From the NCBI GenBank assembly GCA_949825025.1, contig OX463778.1:8360733-8424732 (forward strand): a DNA stretch of 64,000 bases, given 5' to 3'. Positions 1-14,926 of the stretch are shown in pieces. The position numbers and the translations under genes are program-made. Within the stretch, counting starts at the first letter, position 1, and each line of letters begins with the position of its first letter. The stretch comes from Siphlonurus alternatus. Lineage: Eukaryota; Arthropoda; Insecta; Ephemeroptera; Siphlonuridae. The notes beneath the pieces are model-generated. The model was not told the DNA's origin and searched no databases. It saw only the letters and a program-made list of their open reading frames with translations.

Positions 1-420
1 GAAGCAAAAAATGGGCGTTGCTCGTTGCTCAGTGGTAAATACAATATGCATAACAAGAAAAAATTGGATGACGTACGTGCTATATATTAAAAACTATAAA
101 CAAGAAAAACAGCTAATGGATAGGATAACACTGGAAGAAACATGAAGTCTAGAGATGTAAGTATTCCTCTGTGATTATTCTAATTTTGCACAAAAAGTGA
201 AAAAACAACAACAAAAAATGAGCAAGAAAAACCTGTGTGTTATTTGTGTGTTGTCGTGGTGTTGGCTTTTATGTTTTAATTTCTTTTTTTCTCTCTTTTG
301 ATGCCTTTTGCATACTACAGTATTCATTTTGGGATATTTTTATGATAAAATTATATTTTCAATGAAAACTCGCATAAAAGCTATCGATCTGTGGCTTAAA
401 ACGTGCACTCTATGTCATGT
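1..420. other. no recognisable feature
   Basis: AT-rich sequence with homopolymer runs. I see no convincing exon, RNA gene or terminal repeat here. Confidence 0.4.
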
Positions 421-1410
421 ATACAGTGTGCCAGCCCGGTACAGTAATGGAATTTAGCCCTGTTTTGGTCCAGGCCTGGTTTTGGGCTCCTTATAGCCAG
501 AAAAAGTAAAAATATTAAATTTTAACCCATTAACCAAATCATCCTTTTCATGAAAATGGCATCTGCAATACCGTGATATTTGTTTTTACTGGTTCAAAAA
601 AAAATAAAAACGAATTAAAAGCAGGATTTTTAGCAAATAATTTGTTTTTATTTTTTCTTCACTGCATGGTAAAAAAAAAATCACAGGTTTGCAGTTGTTA
701 TTTTTATAAAAAGGCTGATTTGATTAATGGATTACAATTTTATTTTTTTACTTTTTTTGGCTATAAGGAGTCCAAAAGCAGGCCTGGACCAAAACCGGAA
801 CATTTTTTTTTTCATGTCCCTCGATCTCAACAATTTTTTTTTTTTCTACTCAAAGAGAATAGTTGCTCTGCAATCTGCATGATATATGGAACTGAAATTA
901 TGATAAACTCAATTACTATGCATATTATATTCCATTGAACATGTTAATATTTTTTCGAATTTTTAAGGGTAAGATAACGTCACCAATGTTAAAAAAAATC
1001 CCTCACACAAAAATTCTGAAAAAAACAAAATTAAAATCTTCTCCTCTACACCCCCCTATCAGTAGCTAAAATATCAGGTATACAAATACGAACTACTTTT
1101 TGAGTTATGAATTTTTAAAGTTGACTACTTTAACATGGAGAAATGAAACCTCCATGTTAAATTAATCAACTATGAAAATTCGTAACTCAAAAAGTAGATC
1201 GTATTTGTATACCTGATATTTTGGCTACTATAATAAGGGGTGTAGAGGAGAACATTTTAAATTTTTTTCAAAATTTTCGTGTGAGGGATTTTTTTTAACA
1301 TTGGTGGCGTTATCTTACCCTTAAGAACCCTAAATATTGCAGATAAAAATTGTTAAAAGTGAAAAATGTCTTAAGGGGGTCCGTTACCGGGCTGCGTGGT
1401 GTACTCTGTA
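421..1410. mobile_element. composite inverted-repeat element with nested MITE
   Basis: The left edge reads CAGTGTGCCAGCCCGGTA (from 424). Its imperfect reverse complement lies at about 1385-1410, so this looks like one element with short terminal repeats. Inside it is a second inverted repeat: the block around 467-497 (core GGTCCAGGCCTGG) returns in reverse at about 762-796. A TTAA-flanked MITE (963-1324) is nested in the right part. No transposase is visible. The outer boundaries are approximate. Confidence 0.4.
963..1324. mobile_element. MITE family C, copy 1 (TTAA-flanked)
   Basis: The element is palindromic and bounded by TTAA on both sides. The termini are GGGTAAGATAACG and its complement CGTTATCTTACCC. 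The arms run through a shared block (ATATCAGGTATACAAATACG) to a loop around CATGGAG. The TTAA target and terminal repeats suggest piggyBac- or Kolobok-type mobilisation; that assignment is inference. It encodes no protein. Other copies are at 2541-2886 and 12746-13108, with partial copies at 3453-3629 and 28621-28790. Confidence 0.8.
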
Positions 1411-2100
1411 TTAAATATCATATGTACATATTATATCCTCTGCATGTATATAATGCATGATATAATAATATGTAATATGCACTATGTATATAATGTATAT
1501 ATATATTATGTATACTGTATATGCATGCATATTATGTACTTATAATATGTGATATAATTACAGTATAAATAACATAAAGAGTATATATATACAGTATTAC
1601 CGGTATACTGTATATTAATATGATGTCAATTTTTTTGTATATATAATGTTACAATTGACATAAAAAAATACTATATCATATATATGAATAATAAATTTGC
1701 ATAATATATATGATATGCATACTGTGTACGTCATTCTGATATATCATACACATCATGTGCAGCTAATTAAATAACAACTCTTGCAAGCTGTATGGCTTTT
1801 ATCCTTGTTTAATTAGAAATCTGTGTGCATTTATTATTATTGATGCCTATTTTGTATATGCAATGCATATACAAAATATGCATATATTTTGTATATATGC
1901 CATGTATTATACATATGTACATATACGGTATATATATATATTATATATAATTATCTATATATGCATAGTAATACACTGTGTGTACAGTACTGATAAAAAA
2001 GCATATTTAATCATACATATAATTAATCCATTTAAAATTTATTATTAATATCGTTCTCAAAAAAACTGATAAACTTAGTAAATCAAAGGTTGTTTTCTAA
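1411..2100. other. AT-rich region with alternating TA/ATGCAT motifs
   Basis: Dense alternating purine-pyrimidine sequence (ATATGCATAT, TATATATA, TACAGTAT). It is low complexity with no coding signal. Confidence 0.5.
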
Positions 2101-2117
2101 AAACACTCCATTTCCAG

Positions 2118-2225
2118 TTGTGGTCCAGAAGACTCAATGCCGAACCGGACGAGGGTTCTGATACCGGCGATGGGGCTGTAGCCGTTGATTGCTGCGACTC
2201 ATATCCATTGTCTTGGCCAACTTAG
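2118..2225 (+). CDS. possible terminal coding exon of an unidentified gene
   Basis: A good acceptor (CCATTTCCAG) precedes a GC-richer open block of 35 codons ending in TAG. The translation is acidic in the middle (AEPDEGSDTGDG) and then has a cysteine pair (VDCCDS). The stop is followed within a few bases by a strong donor-like GTAAGT, which would place an intron in the 3' untranslated region or be coincidental. No partner exon upstream can be seen in the window, so the rest of the gene would lie to the left. I do not recognise the protein. A chance open frame is possible. Confidence 0.3.
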   Translation: MWSRRLNAEPDEGSDTGDGAVAVDCCDSYPLSWPT

Positions 2226-2469
2226 TCATGGGTAAGTGCAGACCAAGTTTTCCATTGTTATCATAGTTAGTCAGTTCATTCTGGCACGTAATCTAGCTCT
2301 ATAATAGAGTAGTGAATTAAAATTTTTGGGTTGTCCTTCGAAACTCAAAATTACAAATCTGTACATTTTGTCAACTTCTGCAAATCCTGTGAAAATCTTG
2401 GAAATGCCTATTTTGCCCATGTTAAATCCCTTTATTTTTGGGGGGGGAAGGTTGCAGCCACCCAGCCAC

Positions 2470-2487
2470 AGCTGGATCCGTGCCTGA
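2470..2487. repeat. relic terminus of a hAT-like MITE
   Basis: The sequence CTGGATCCGTGCCTG matches the right terminus of the hAT-like MITEs at 19231-19395 and 43264-43446. A G-run (2441-2448) lies just before it. Only this end is recognisable. Confidence 0.35.
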
Positions 2488-2540
2488 TGCCATATACATG
2501 GTTCATATAAATTTATTCATTTGTTTATTTTTATTTTTTT

Positions 2541-2886
2541 TTAAAGGTAAGATAACGCCACCAATGTTAAAAAAAATCCCTCTCACAAAAATTCTGAAAA
2601 AAATTTAAAATGTTCTCCTCTACACCCCCTATCAGTAGCTAAAATATCAGGTATACAAATACAATCTAGTTTTTGAGTTATGAATTTTTAAAGTTGACTA
2701 ATTTAATTTCTCCATGTTAAAGTAGTCAACTTTAAAAATTCATAACTCAAAAACTAGATCGTATTTGTATACCTGATATTTTAGCTAGTTACTGATAGGG
2801 GGTGTAGAGGAGAACATTTTAAATTATTTTCAGATTTTTCATGTGAGGGATTATTTTTAACATTGGTGGCGTTATCTTACCCTTAA
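2541..2886. mobile_element. MITE family C, copy 2
   Basis: It is bounded by TTAA and has the same GGTAAGATAACG terminus and palindromic arms as the copy at 963-1324. The left end has lost one G (TTAAAGGTAAG). Non-coding. Confidence 0.8.
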
Positions 2887-3198
2887 ACTCGATTTTTTAT
2901 TTTTTTTTATTTTTGATATAGCATTCCTTCTCTTATAGTCTCGATTTTAGGTGAAGTAATTTCTGACCAGTTTTTATTATTATACCCAGATTTTCATTCA
3001 TGGACCTTTGAAAGACATGACGTCATGATGACTAGCAGATGGCACGCGTCTTTTTACCCCTCATATGCGGCTAAAATGAGGAACATTTTTACAGTAGACA
3101 CGTATAATGTGTCAAGAATTTTTAGGGGGGTGGTTTTCCCTCCCCCTAAAATCTCCCCCTCCCCCCACCTTCATTATTCATTAAAAATATAATTTTAC

Positions 3199-3438
3199 AG
3201 GTTTATCTGGTTCTAAAAGTAACAAAAACATGTCCACAGGTGATGGTGTTTCTGCAACGCCACGGTTTGCACAGCCAACACGCTCCATAATAAGGCTCAG
3301 TTCCGAGGTCAGATCGAGTTCTTCCCACCCACGCCGATGAGCCAGCTGAACAGCGCTCGCAAGCCCATGGAAAAGTTGAGGAACAGACAGCTGGTGGATA
3401 TGTTCCAAAAGAGATTTGCCTGCCAACATGCCGGCATG
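3199..3438 (-). CDS. exon-like open block of an unrecognised protein
   Basis: Read on the minus strand, a pyrimidine-rich acceptor (TTGTCTTCTCTAAG) is followed by exactly 80 open codons and then by a donor (CCT/GTAAAA). The block is clearly more GC-rich than its surroundings. The translation looks like a folded helical protein (LLEHIHQLSVPQLFHGL, then RRGWEELDLTSELSLIMERV, ending LLLLEPDKP). I do not recognise the family. No neighbouring exon was found on either side. It directly abuts a half copy of MITE family C (3453-3629), so it could be a host exon or a gene fragment carried by a transposon. The open frame continues in both directions past the splice sites for a few codons. Confidence 0.4.
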
Positions 3439-3452
3439 CTTAGAGAAGACAA

Positions 3453-3629
3453 AAACTTCCATGTTAAATTAGTCAACTTTAAAAATTCATAACTCAAAAA
3501 CTAGCTCGAGTTTGTATACCTGATACTTTAGCCACTGATAGGGGATGCAGAGGACATTTTAAATTTTTCTCATAATTTTCAGGTTTTTTTTTTAACATGA
3601 TTTATTAATGTATGTTACCTTACCCTTAA
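3453..3629. mobile_element. half copy of MITE family C
   Basis: Only the right arm is present. It starts at the loop (TTCCATGTTAAATTAG) and ends in CTTACCC followed by TTAA. The left arm is replaced by the exon-like block at 3199-3438. Confidence 0.7.
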
Positions 3630-3639
3630 AGACCATTTT

Positions 3640-4620
3640 CACTGCAGGTCGTTATCAGTGAAATGAGATAAGAAACTATATAACCTTTACTTGCAATGAC
3701 TTTTAAAACCCGTTTGATCTCATTTTTGGTTTTCTTCAGGACAGATGCGTAAAACTAGTTTGCTAAAATATATTATCGAGAAGGAACCAAAGTCGATGTA
3801 AAGATTGTAAAGTATCTTTGTGGTTTGTTCACTTCAATTTGAACAAAACTAGGTTTGTGCATCTGATATGAGAAGATGAGGGTGTAAGAGGTACAGTTAT
3901 AGACTATAGAGGCTTCAAGCGATGCGCTCAAGCTGCGCAACTGTTTGTCGCTAAGGTCCATCTTGCACTTGAAAATGAAGCAAAGTGTTTTTTTAACTTT
4001 TCTCGGTTATAAATGAAGTAAAAAAATCTAAATCTTGAAATATCTACTTTATTTTTCAGTTCGGACCAAAGTTCCGTAAAGGAATTTTCCCTGAAAACTC
4101 TTATTCTTAATAGTGAAAAACGAATTCACTTTATTTTTTTTTTTTTTACACAGGTTTGGTATAGCGGGTTGGAACACCGAAAAATCAGCTGACTTGAAGC
4201 CTTTATTGCTTTTTTGCAGCAACAAAAAATATAAAAAGTTATTTTTTTTTTTTTTCAAAAAATATATCATATATATATATATTTTTATCTTATTATAACT
4301 TGTTAAAATATGTGAATATATTGTGAATCAAGAATAGATCTTACATAAATATGCTTTTATTGGAAAAGTTCTATATTATCTTATTATATATATGTTATCA
4401 TGTGGAGAAATAAAATTATGAACAATTGATGCACTTATTTGGAGCCATTTTTACATCCTTTGTTTCCTAGCTGGTGCTAATTGTTGAATGTGAATATGAA
4501 TTGAATATATAATAATACAAAAAATAAACTTTATCATTAAACTGCGGAAGTATATATGTGCATGCAATGTGCATTGTTTGCCAATTGCAGGGAAATGTGT
4601 TTGATTTTGTCCTTCAGTTT
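3640..4620. other. intergenic; one dispersed repeat noted
   Basis: No gene is seen. The stretch at about 3640-3708 (CACTGCAGGTCGTTATCAGT...) recurs in diverged form at about 8237-8305 (CACTACAGGTCGTTTTATCA...), so it is a low-copy dispersed repeat. The rest is AT-rich. Confidence 0.4.
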
Positions 4621-4624
4621 TTTT

Positions 4625-4633
<9 letters not shown>

Positions 4634-4692
<59 letters not shown>
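4634..4692. repeat. (TA)n microsatellite
   Basis: About 30 uninterrupted TA dinucleotides. Confidence 0.95.
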
Positions 4693-4696
<4 letters not shown>

Positions 4697-4784
4697 ATTG
4701 TGAAATGTCAAATTTAAATAAATGAAAAAAACACTTAATTAATATTATTTGTTTGATTATTTCATTTAATATATGCATATATAT

Positions 4785-5700
4785 ATTGACAATAATCTGA
4801 TAACCTCATAATAATTCTGTTTCTTTGTTTGTTTTTTTTTTCAGCAGATATAGCACCAAAAAAACATAAAAAAATCAAAATAATTGGACGATCCAATTTT
4901 TTTAAATTAATTTTTTTGTTTAGAGGTCTCCGCATGGGAAAAAGCCCTATACTGAAAAATTAAAAAATTCATTTAAAAAGAGAGTGTGACCAAAATGATA
5001 GAGCAACTGGGATGGGAGGATTTAGAGGAAAGGAGGAAGCAAAGTAGACTGATAACAATGTATAAAATAACTAGGAACCAAAAGGGCTGGGAGGAGCTTA
5101 GAAAGGGCGTTATAAGGTTAGGAGGGACCATGATTGGAAGTTGGAGATAAGATAATTAGCAGTGTGTACACACATTACATGCATACACCCCTCTGCTTGC
5201 GGCTATTGTGGGTATTCCACCACGGTGGCTCGCTTGCTTGCGGCTGACTCTCTCAGCCCCTCCCTGAACTCATGGCACCAACACTCCGAGCATCCACAAG
5301 CCCAGAGTCCAACAAATTCATAGGGGAAGCAAAAATGATATGGGCAAGTATTCTTTTTTGAGAAGAATGGTGAGGGAGTGGAATTTGTTGGACTCTGGGC
5401 TTGTGGATGCTCGGAGTGTTGGTGAGTTCAGGGAGGGACTGAGAGTCAGCTGCAAGCAAGCGAGCCACCGTGGTGGAATACCCACAATAGCCGCAAGCAG
5501 GCCGGGTTATATGCATGTAATGTGTGTACACACTGCCATCTATCTAAAAAATTGGATCGTCCGATTGTTTTGAAATTTTTTTCACATTTTTTTTGGCGTG
5601 CTATAAGGTCTTTCAAAAAAATTCAGAAATATTTATGAGGATGCTAAGGTTTACATGTAAATCAAATGGGACTACAACAATCGATTGTTCTTACCCTTAA
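4785..5700. mobile_element. composite element holding LINE reverse-transcriptase fragments
   Basis: The right end is CTTACCC/TTAA, like families C and F. Inverted blocks near 4885 and 5555 (TTGGACGATCCAA and TTGGATCGTCCGA) bracket the interior. The plus strand at about 4990-5150 translates to motifs typical of the C-terminal part of LINE reverse transcriptases (MIEQLGWEDLEERRKQSRL followed by TMYKI). The block at about 5345-5450 continues in the same style (REWNLLDSGLVDARSV). The 5165-5320 block is an inverted copy of about 5385-5533, so part of the LINE tail is now palindromic. The left end of the whole element is not certain. Confidence 0.5.
5165..5533. repeat. inverted repeat inside the composite element
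   Basis: The arms start and end with GTGTACACACATTACATGCA and its complement. They match closely over roughly 150 bases, with a spacer around 5325-5380. The arms contain the LINE-derived codons described for the enclosing element. Confidence 0.85.
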
Positions 5701-6064
5701 GAAAGTGTTTTATTATTTGCTGAGCAATTTTTATAATTGAAAATATGCAAAATTGCAAAAATAAATAAAAACATCAGCTGCTACGTACTGTGGGTGACAT
5801 CATATGATCTGTGACGTCATTGAGAGTTTCGAACGGGTTCCGTACGCGGCGCTGTATGGACTTCTGTATAATTTCTTTGTCACATGGACTAAATGGACTT
5901 CTGCAGCAATGGACTTCAAAGGCTGAAATTCTCTTCAACACAGGCCTTATGACAGTAAGACAACTTGTAGAGGAACTTTGTAGCATTGCATGATCGGCGC
6001 ATTCAAAATTTCGCGGCACGATGTGGCCAAAAATACTTGAACGTGATTGGCTAAGCCCTTAAAC

Positions 6065-6122
6065 ATTGGTCCAATCGGTGACTTAACCTGTATAAAGCCA
6101 ACCTTGAAAATTATTATTCTTC
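6065..6122 (+). promoter_or_regulatory. TAF10 core promoter: CCAAT, TATA box, initiator
   Basis: An inverted and a direct CCAAT box (ATTGG 6065-6069, CCAAT 6071-6075) precede TATAAA at 6091-6096. An initiator-like TCACTT starts at 6121, about 30 bases downstream, which is the usual TATA-to-start spacing. This gives a 5' leader of about 140 bases before the TAF10 start codon. A CRE-like TGACGTCA also lies further upstream at 5812-5819. The motifs are seen; promoter function is inferred. Confidence 0.5.
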
Positions 6123-6261
6123 ACTTTTTCAGCTGACGTCTATTTGTTTACGCACGGTTGATCATAAAAAAGTTGTGTTGTGTGTTTCTGATTGATCTAA
6201 ACTTGATTCTGCTTTACTTTGTGTGATTTATCGGAGACTGAGATATCTTGATTGAGCCAAG

Positions 6262-9852
<3,591 letters not shown>

Positions 9853-9860
9853 TCAAACTT

Positions 9861-9866
9861 AATAAA
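9861..9866 (+). terminator. TAF10 polyadenylation signal
   Basis: Canonical AATAAA eight bases after the TAF10 stop codon. It would give an unusually short 3' untranslated region. Confidence 0.65.
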
Positions 9867-10290
9867 GAACCCCACAAGAGAAAATCGAGTACGCCAAATC
9901 CTATACATTGAACAGAAATTTAGTTCAATTTCCCCAGACGAGTGGCAACGACTGACTAAAGGCTAGTCCCCTCTCCTTCTCGTCATGATTTCCCCTTCCT
10001 CCACTTCACCATTGGTACCAACAAATTGACAACTTCATGAATTGGTGTTAAAAGAAATTAATGTTACTTTTCATATAAATTTAAAATATTGATAAAATAC
10101 ATGAACACAAAGAATTTGACACAAAACAATTTTATAACATAAACCTATTCTTTCTGTCATGTTTGCGCCTTGCAATCAATCGTTATGCCGCTCGTCCGGG
10201 GATGCCTGAACCTCAAAAAAGCAACATGGCTTCCAGAAGTTTGTGATGAGCGGTCGTGGTATAGGAGTCGGCTTACTCTATGTTCTCTGG
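9867..10290. other. intergenic
   Basis: No gene or repeat was recognised. Confidence 0.4.
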
Positions 10291-10291
10291 C

Positions 10292-10501
10292 ACCCCACTT
10301 AAGCCTAAATTTTTATTCCGGGCTCAAATGAATACTAAACCAGGAGCTATACATAGTTCTAAAAATGTAGGCTATATCTGTGCTAATATATCTGTTAACA
10401 CTGCCTTATCACCAATATATCCCACATTTCTTGGTATCATGTTTAGCACCTGGTTTAGAACTAAATTTAACCCAGGATGAAAATCGAGGCTAAAGTGGGG
10501 C
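10292..10501. mobile_element. small inverted-repeat element
   Basis: The left block (ACCCCACTTAAGCCTAAATT) is mirrored by the right block ending GAGGCTAAAGTGGGG. TAAACCAGG and CCTGGTTTA lie further in on the two arms. It resembles the family seen at 40481-40622 and 49803-50082 only in general style. Confidence 0.5.
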
Positions 10502-11350
10502 TTAATTGCTTTGTGAATGCTCCCCAATTATTCTAAATTAATGTGGTTTTCGTCAAGTTTGTAATATGTTTTAGTTTTTGCTACACAGTTTGTTGTAAGA
10601 ATCCATGAATTCCAAAATATAACTGACAAAAACCATATTAATTGTGACGTACCCTGAATATCACGTGTCTATCAGTAAATCTTTGGCACCACAAATATTA
10701 AATACTTTTCTTAGAATCAAAGTTGTAAAACTGCATAAGAAAATATCAACCTTATTAAATGACATAAAACAGATATTATAGGGTCAAAATCCCATCAAAA
10801 GTTCTTAGAATTCGTTTTTGTCTTGACTTGATATACATTATACACTCATATATTTAAAATGTGTATCCCAAAAATTCAATTAAAGTTTGGGAAATAATGA
10901 AAGGTTGAAAACTATAGTGTTGTGGTACTTGGTCTGTGTATAAATACACAATCAATAAAATTGATGAATCAAGAATCAGGTGATTGGGCCATCTGAACAG
11001 CTAGGAAATATCATTCATTCTTAAAATTATTTTATTGTGTATTATGAACAGACCTATTGTTTGTAAATCCTTTATGTGTTAGTAATAAATAAAAAAATAT
11101 TTCATATTATTTTTCTCTTTTTTTTCAATGGTTTTCTATCTTTTTAATCTTGTGTCATAACAAGATTTATCTCGGAACTAACCATGACAACATGGTTTCA
11201 TGAAAAGTAAAACAATCTGCTCTCTATAAAGCTTAGTTGTGCAGCTAGAACCTTGCATTTCATTTCTGGCTACTCCCTGAACTGTTTTTATCTTGCAACA
11301 GAAATAACTGTTTTAGTTATTAGTTTAGTTTAGTTTTAGTTATGCCACCG
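10502..11350. other. intergenic, AT-rich
   Basis: No coding signal or terminal repeats were seen. Confidence 0.4.
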
Positions 11351-11703
11351 AGCATGGTGGCGCAGTGGTAGCGCGTCTGACTGGTAATCAGAAGGTCGTG
11401 TGTTCGAATCCTACTGGGAGCTATAGGTGAAAAGATCGAGAGGTCTGAACCTTCGCTGTCTGGTTAGAGACGAGCCACTGCCACATGCATTCGGGAGGTG
11501 TTTAGAACGTGTTCTGACACCGACCATCCTGACTTGGGGTTTTCCATGGTTCCCCCTCGACTACATGCAATGGCTAATGCCGGGATGGATAAAATAAGTC
11601 GGCCATGGACGCAGTGCAAACTACAGAACCTGTCGATAAGACTCTGTCTTGACGGGACAAGAATACGGAGATGCACACCAAAAAAAAAAAAAAAAAAAAA
11701 AAA
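11351..11703 (+). mobile_element. SINE with a tRNA-Thr(GGT)-like head
   Basis: The first 70 bases resemble a tRNA. They hold a box A (GTGGCGCAGTGGTAGCGC), an anticodon stem TCTGA/TCAGA with loop CTGGTAA (anticodon GGT) and a box B (GTTCGAATCC). The T stem is imperfect and no CCA-type tRNA end follows, so this is a retroposon head, not a functional tRNA. The body continues for 280 bases and ends in a run of about 22 A. A central segment of the body (CCATCCTGACTTGGGGTTTT and on) matches the 5S-headed SINEs in this window. Confidence 0.8.
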
Positions 11704-11935
11704 CTAGTATAAACAAATTATATAAAAAATAATTGTGTACAATCTAACGGTGGTATTTAATGTGAATAAAAAAATAATATTATGTACATCTCAGGTCTCA
11801 TGCAGGTCTCTTTTATTTTATAAAAGAGTGAGAGGAAATTTTTATAAAATTTTCATAAGTTTATGAAATTAAATAATTTTAAACACTGTAAATTTTATGG
11901 TTAATTAATAGGGACTAGCTTGAATGCATTTTTTT
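11704..11935. other. intergenic, AT-rich
   Basis: Nothing was recognised. Confidence 0.4.
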
Positions 11936-12113
11936 TTTTTTTTTTTTTTACAAGAATAGACCCCTATGAGTTTTGAGGTTGGGTAATGGGTATGGTTAAA
12001 GGAGGGAAAGGATGGTGGCAACGGCCTGCTGTTAAGCGTTCCAGTATTCACTGAGGTGAGACTGAGGGAACCGTGGAAAACCTGTCAGGACGGACACCTC
12101 TACTTTTTATCAA
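11936..12113 (-). mobile_element. 5'-truncated SINE (type 2 body), minus strand
   Basis: It begins with a poly-T run (the A tail of the minus-strand copy). The reverse complement contains GTCCGTCCTGACAGGTTTTC, then CACGGTTCCCTCAGTCTCAC. This matches the 3' body of the SINE at 23735-24130. The 5S-like head is absent. Confidence 0.7.
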
Positions 12114-12251
12114 TTAAAATTTTAGACTTGTGTACTGTAACTCAAATTAATTGAGACCACCAAACAACTTTTCCTTTTTTATGTCGCCCATTGAGTTGTT
12201 ATACTGTGTTTTCTTTTGTACTGATAATAAACAATTATTATTAATTACAGT

Positions 12252-12582
12252 GGAGTCAATATTTTTTATTGCAGAAATGGATAGAAGGTGCAAAGTTATG
12301 CTACTCTGATTTTTTTTAGATTTTTTAGAGTCCAGAAACTATTATTTTTAAAAAATTATTAATGAAAGTACAGAAAAAGTGACACCTCCTCCCTCCTACT
12401 TAAAGGATGGGACCTAAAAGTGGCGTTGGTTCAAACCTGACCTTGGCAAAACTTTTTAGCATTACTTCCCGTCCTCTAAAAAATCTGAAAAAAAAAAGAA
12501 TCAGGGTGGCATAATTAACTTTGCACCCTCTCTCTATCCATTTTTTGCAATACAAAATTTTGAAGTCATGCAATACTCTGTT
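12252..12582. mobile_element. MITE family B, copy 2, tRNA-like loop variant
   Basis: It has palindromic arms with ATTGCAGAAATGGATAG at one end and the complement at the other. The loop differs from copy 1. It holds AAAGGATGGGACCTAAAAG and GGTTCAAACCTGACC, a decayed form of the tRNA-like 3' half seen at 29404-29671 and 50717-51038. Confidence 0.75.
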
Positions 12583-12745
12583 GTATATGCACTATTATAC
12601 TATATTATCATATATTATATTATAATAAATGGTCTTATATTTTAGTCATTATACAGTATACCTCTGGTTGATCTAGTGCTTTTGCATTTATAGTAAAAAT
12701 TTGTTTTATCTTAATAAACTGCATGCTCCTCCTTATATTAAATGC

Positions 12746-13108
12746 TTAAGGGTAAGAAAACGCCACCATCATTGTTAAAAAAAAAAATCCCTCACACAAA
12801 AATTCTGAAAAAAAAAAAAAATTAAAATGTTCTCCTCTACACCCCCTCTAATCAGTAGCTAAAATATCAGGTATACAAATACGATCTAGTTTTTGAGTTA
12901 TGAATTTTTAAAGTTGACTAATTTAACATGGAAGTTTCATTTCTCCATGTTAAAGTAGTCAACTTTAAAAATTCACAACTCAAAAACTAGATCGTATTTG
13001 TATACCTGATATTTTAGCTACTGATGGGGGGTGTGAACATTTTAATTTTTTTTTTATAATTTTTGAGAGGGATTTTTTTTAACATTGGTGGCGTTATCTT
13101 ACCCTTAA
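12746..13108. mobile_element. MITE family C, copy 3
   Basis: Flanked by TTAA on both sides, with GGGTAAG termini and a palindromic body like the copy at 963-1324. Confidence 0.8.
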
Positions 13109-14460
13109 TTTTTTTGTTTATGTTTATAAAACATGCAGCAACAAAACTAAACAATAAATAGAAAATTATTACCTCTAAATTTGAGATTTTAAAAGGACAG
13201 ACATAGTAATCAGCAAAGAGATGCAAGTAGGAGTTGATTTAAAAACTAAAACTTGAAAGTAAAAATTAAAAAAAAAAAAAGTTTTCAAATGATTTTTTTT
13301 TTTTTTTTTATTTCATGTCAGTCATTCATTATTATATTAAATATGAAGTCAATTCCTGTAAAAAGGCACAGGGTCCAAAAAAATATGAGGTGTACAAATT
13401 CTGTTTTTAGTACAGCTTGGATGAATCATTAATGAAAATAATGTTGATAGATTGCCTTGTGTACCTTCACAAGGCAGGCCACTGTTATCATTGTCATTTC
13501 CAACTTTTTGCAAGCAGGTGGCCTTTCCAATAAATTTAACGTGAATTAACACTCTACAATCAACAGTGAAGTTTATTAGACATACACAGTATTAATTATT
13601 ATGTTCAACATCATATGTTTAAATTAAACAGGTATAAAAATAGTACTTTGAATATAGGGGAAGATTATTACACAATACAATTTTGCATAATTAGAAAAAT
13701 TATAACTTATTATAATACAGTTTTACTGTAAATTATCTTAAAAATAATTAGATTTTTCAGTAAAATTATATTAAAAACATTATGCATGGAATGGAAATTA
13801 ATGTAATTTAAAATATTTTAACTCAAACAATAATACAAATTATTGCAAGTTTTTTATTTGAAACAATTTTTAAGAAAAATCAACGTAGTACTTCAAACTT
13901 GAACATGTTCATGTATGTTCTACAAGGTTATAAAAAGTTAGTTGTCCAGAAACTCAAGTTTGGAAAGACGAAAATTATAACCTGGGCGATGATTTTATTT
14001 TGAAAGAGTAAATTCAAGATAAAAATAAATTAATTACATTGCAGGTTTGTTACCTTGGAAGTCTAACACAAACAATTTAGCAACATTGAGGGATATCTTG
14101 AAGTCCGTAAATACTCTTTTAGTGTCACTGGTTACTGTCACAAACAAATAAATAATAATCAAATACTTTGTAGCAAAACACAACAACAAAAATATGCCTT
14201 TTTTTTTTTAGGTGCCTATAAAAATAAACTTTGAATTAAAGTAATAGTTTTAGATAATGACAAAGTATGGCATAGTTAACAAAAATTAGTTGCTTAACAC
14301 ATGATTAAAATTAAGAACACCTAATATATTATAAAAATCATAGTAATTAATGTACCTTCTTTATCCAATAAGTACTGCATATAATTTTTTTAGAATAAAA
14401 AAAATGTATACATACCAACATGCACTAACCTGCCATTATTTAAATATTATCATCTGACAA
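13109..14460. other. intergenic, AT-rich
   Basis: Long A and T runs. No gene or terminal repeats were recognised. Confidence 0.4.
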
Positions 14461-14792
14461 TGGACAACCTACATGAAAAATTGTTTACATATTGCAGAAA
14501 TGAATAGCGGTTACTAAATTATGCTACTCTGAATTTTTTCAGATCCTTTTGAATTACAGAATTATTTTTAAATAATTATTGAAAGTACGGTCAAACCCCT
14601 GAAGGCGTCAATAGGCGTCTTGGTCCTATCCTTTTTATTAAGAATTCAGGGGTGCTAACTTAACTTACAGAATTTTCAATCAGTATTTAAAAAAAAGTTC
14701 CGGGACTCAAAAAATCTAAAAAAATTCAGAGTAGCATAATTTGGTACCCTCTATTCATTTCTGCAATAAAATTTGTTCATGCAGGTTGTCCA
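14461..14792. mobile_element. MITE family A, copy 1
   Basis: It starts TGGACAACCTACATG and ends CATGCAGGTTGTCCA. The arms carry ATTGCAGAAATGAATAG and TGCTACTCTGAATTTTTTC with matching complements. The loop contains AGGCGTCAATAGGCGTC and CCTATCCTTTTTATTAA. It lies about 135 bases beyond the stop codon of the RBM7-like gene. Confidence 0.85.
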
Positions 14793-14926
14793 TTTAAGAT
14801 CTCTATATGACATCAAATAATTTCTCAGCTGTTAATATTTTTGTTTAAAGAATTTCAGATTTCCATGTTAAAGATCTTTTCACATTTTAATTTTAAACAT
14901 GCTTAAAAAAATTGAGAAATAAAAAA

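Noticed and set aside
11351..11421. tRNA-Thr(GGT) gene
   Set aside because: The T stem is imperfect and the sequence continues into a 280-base body with a poly-A tail, so it is a SINE head.
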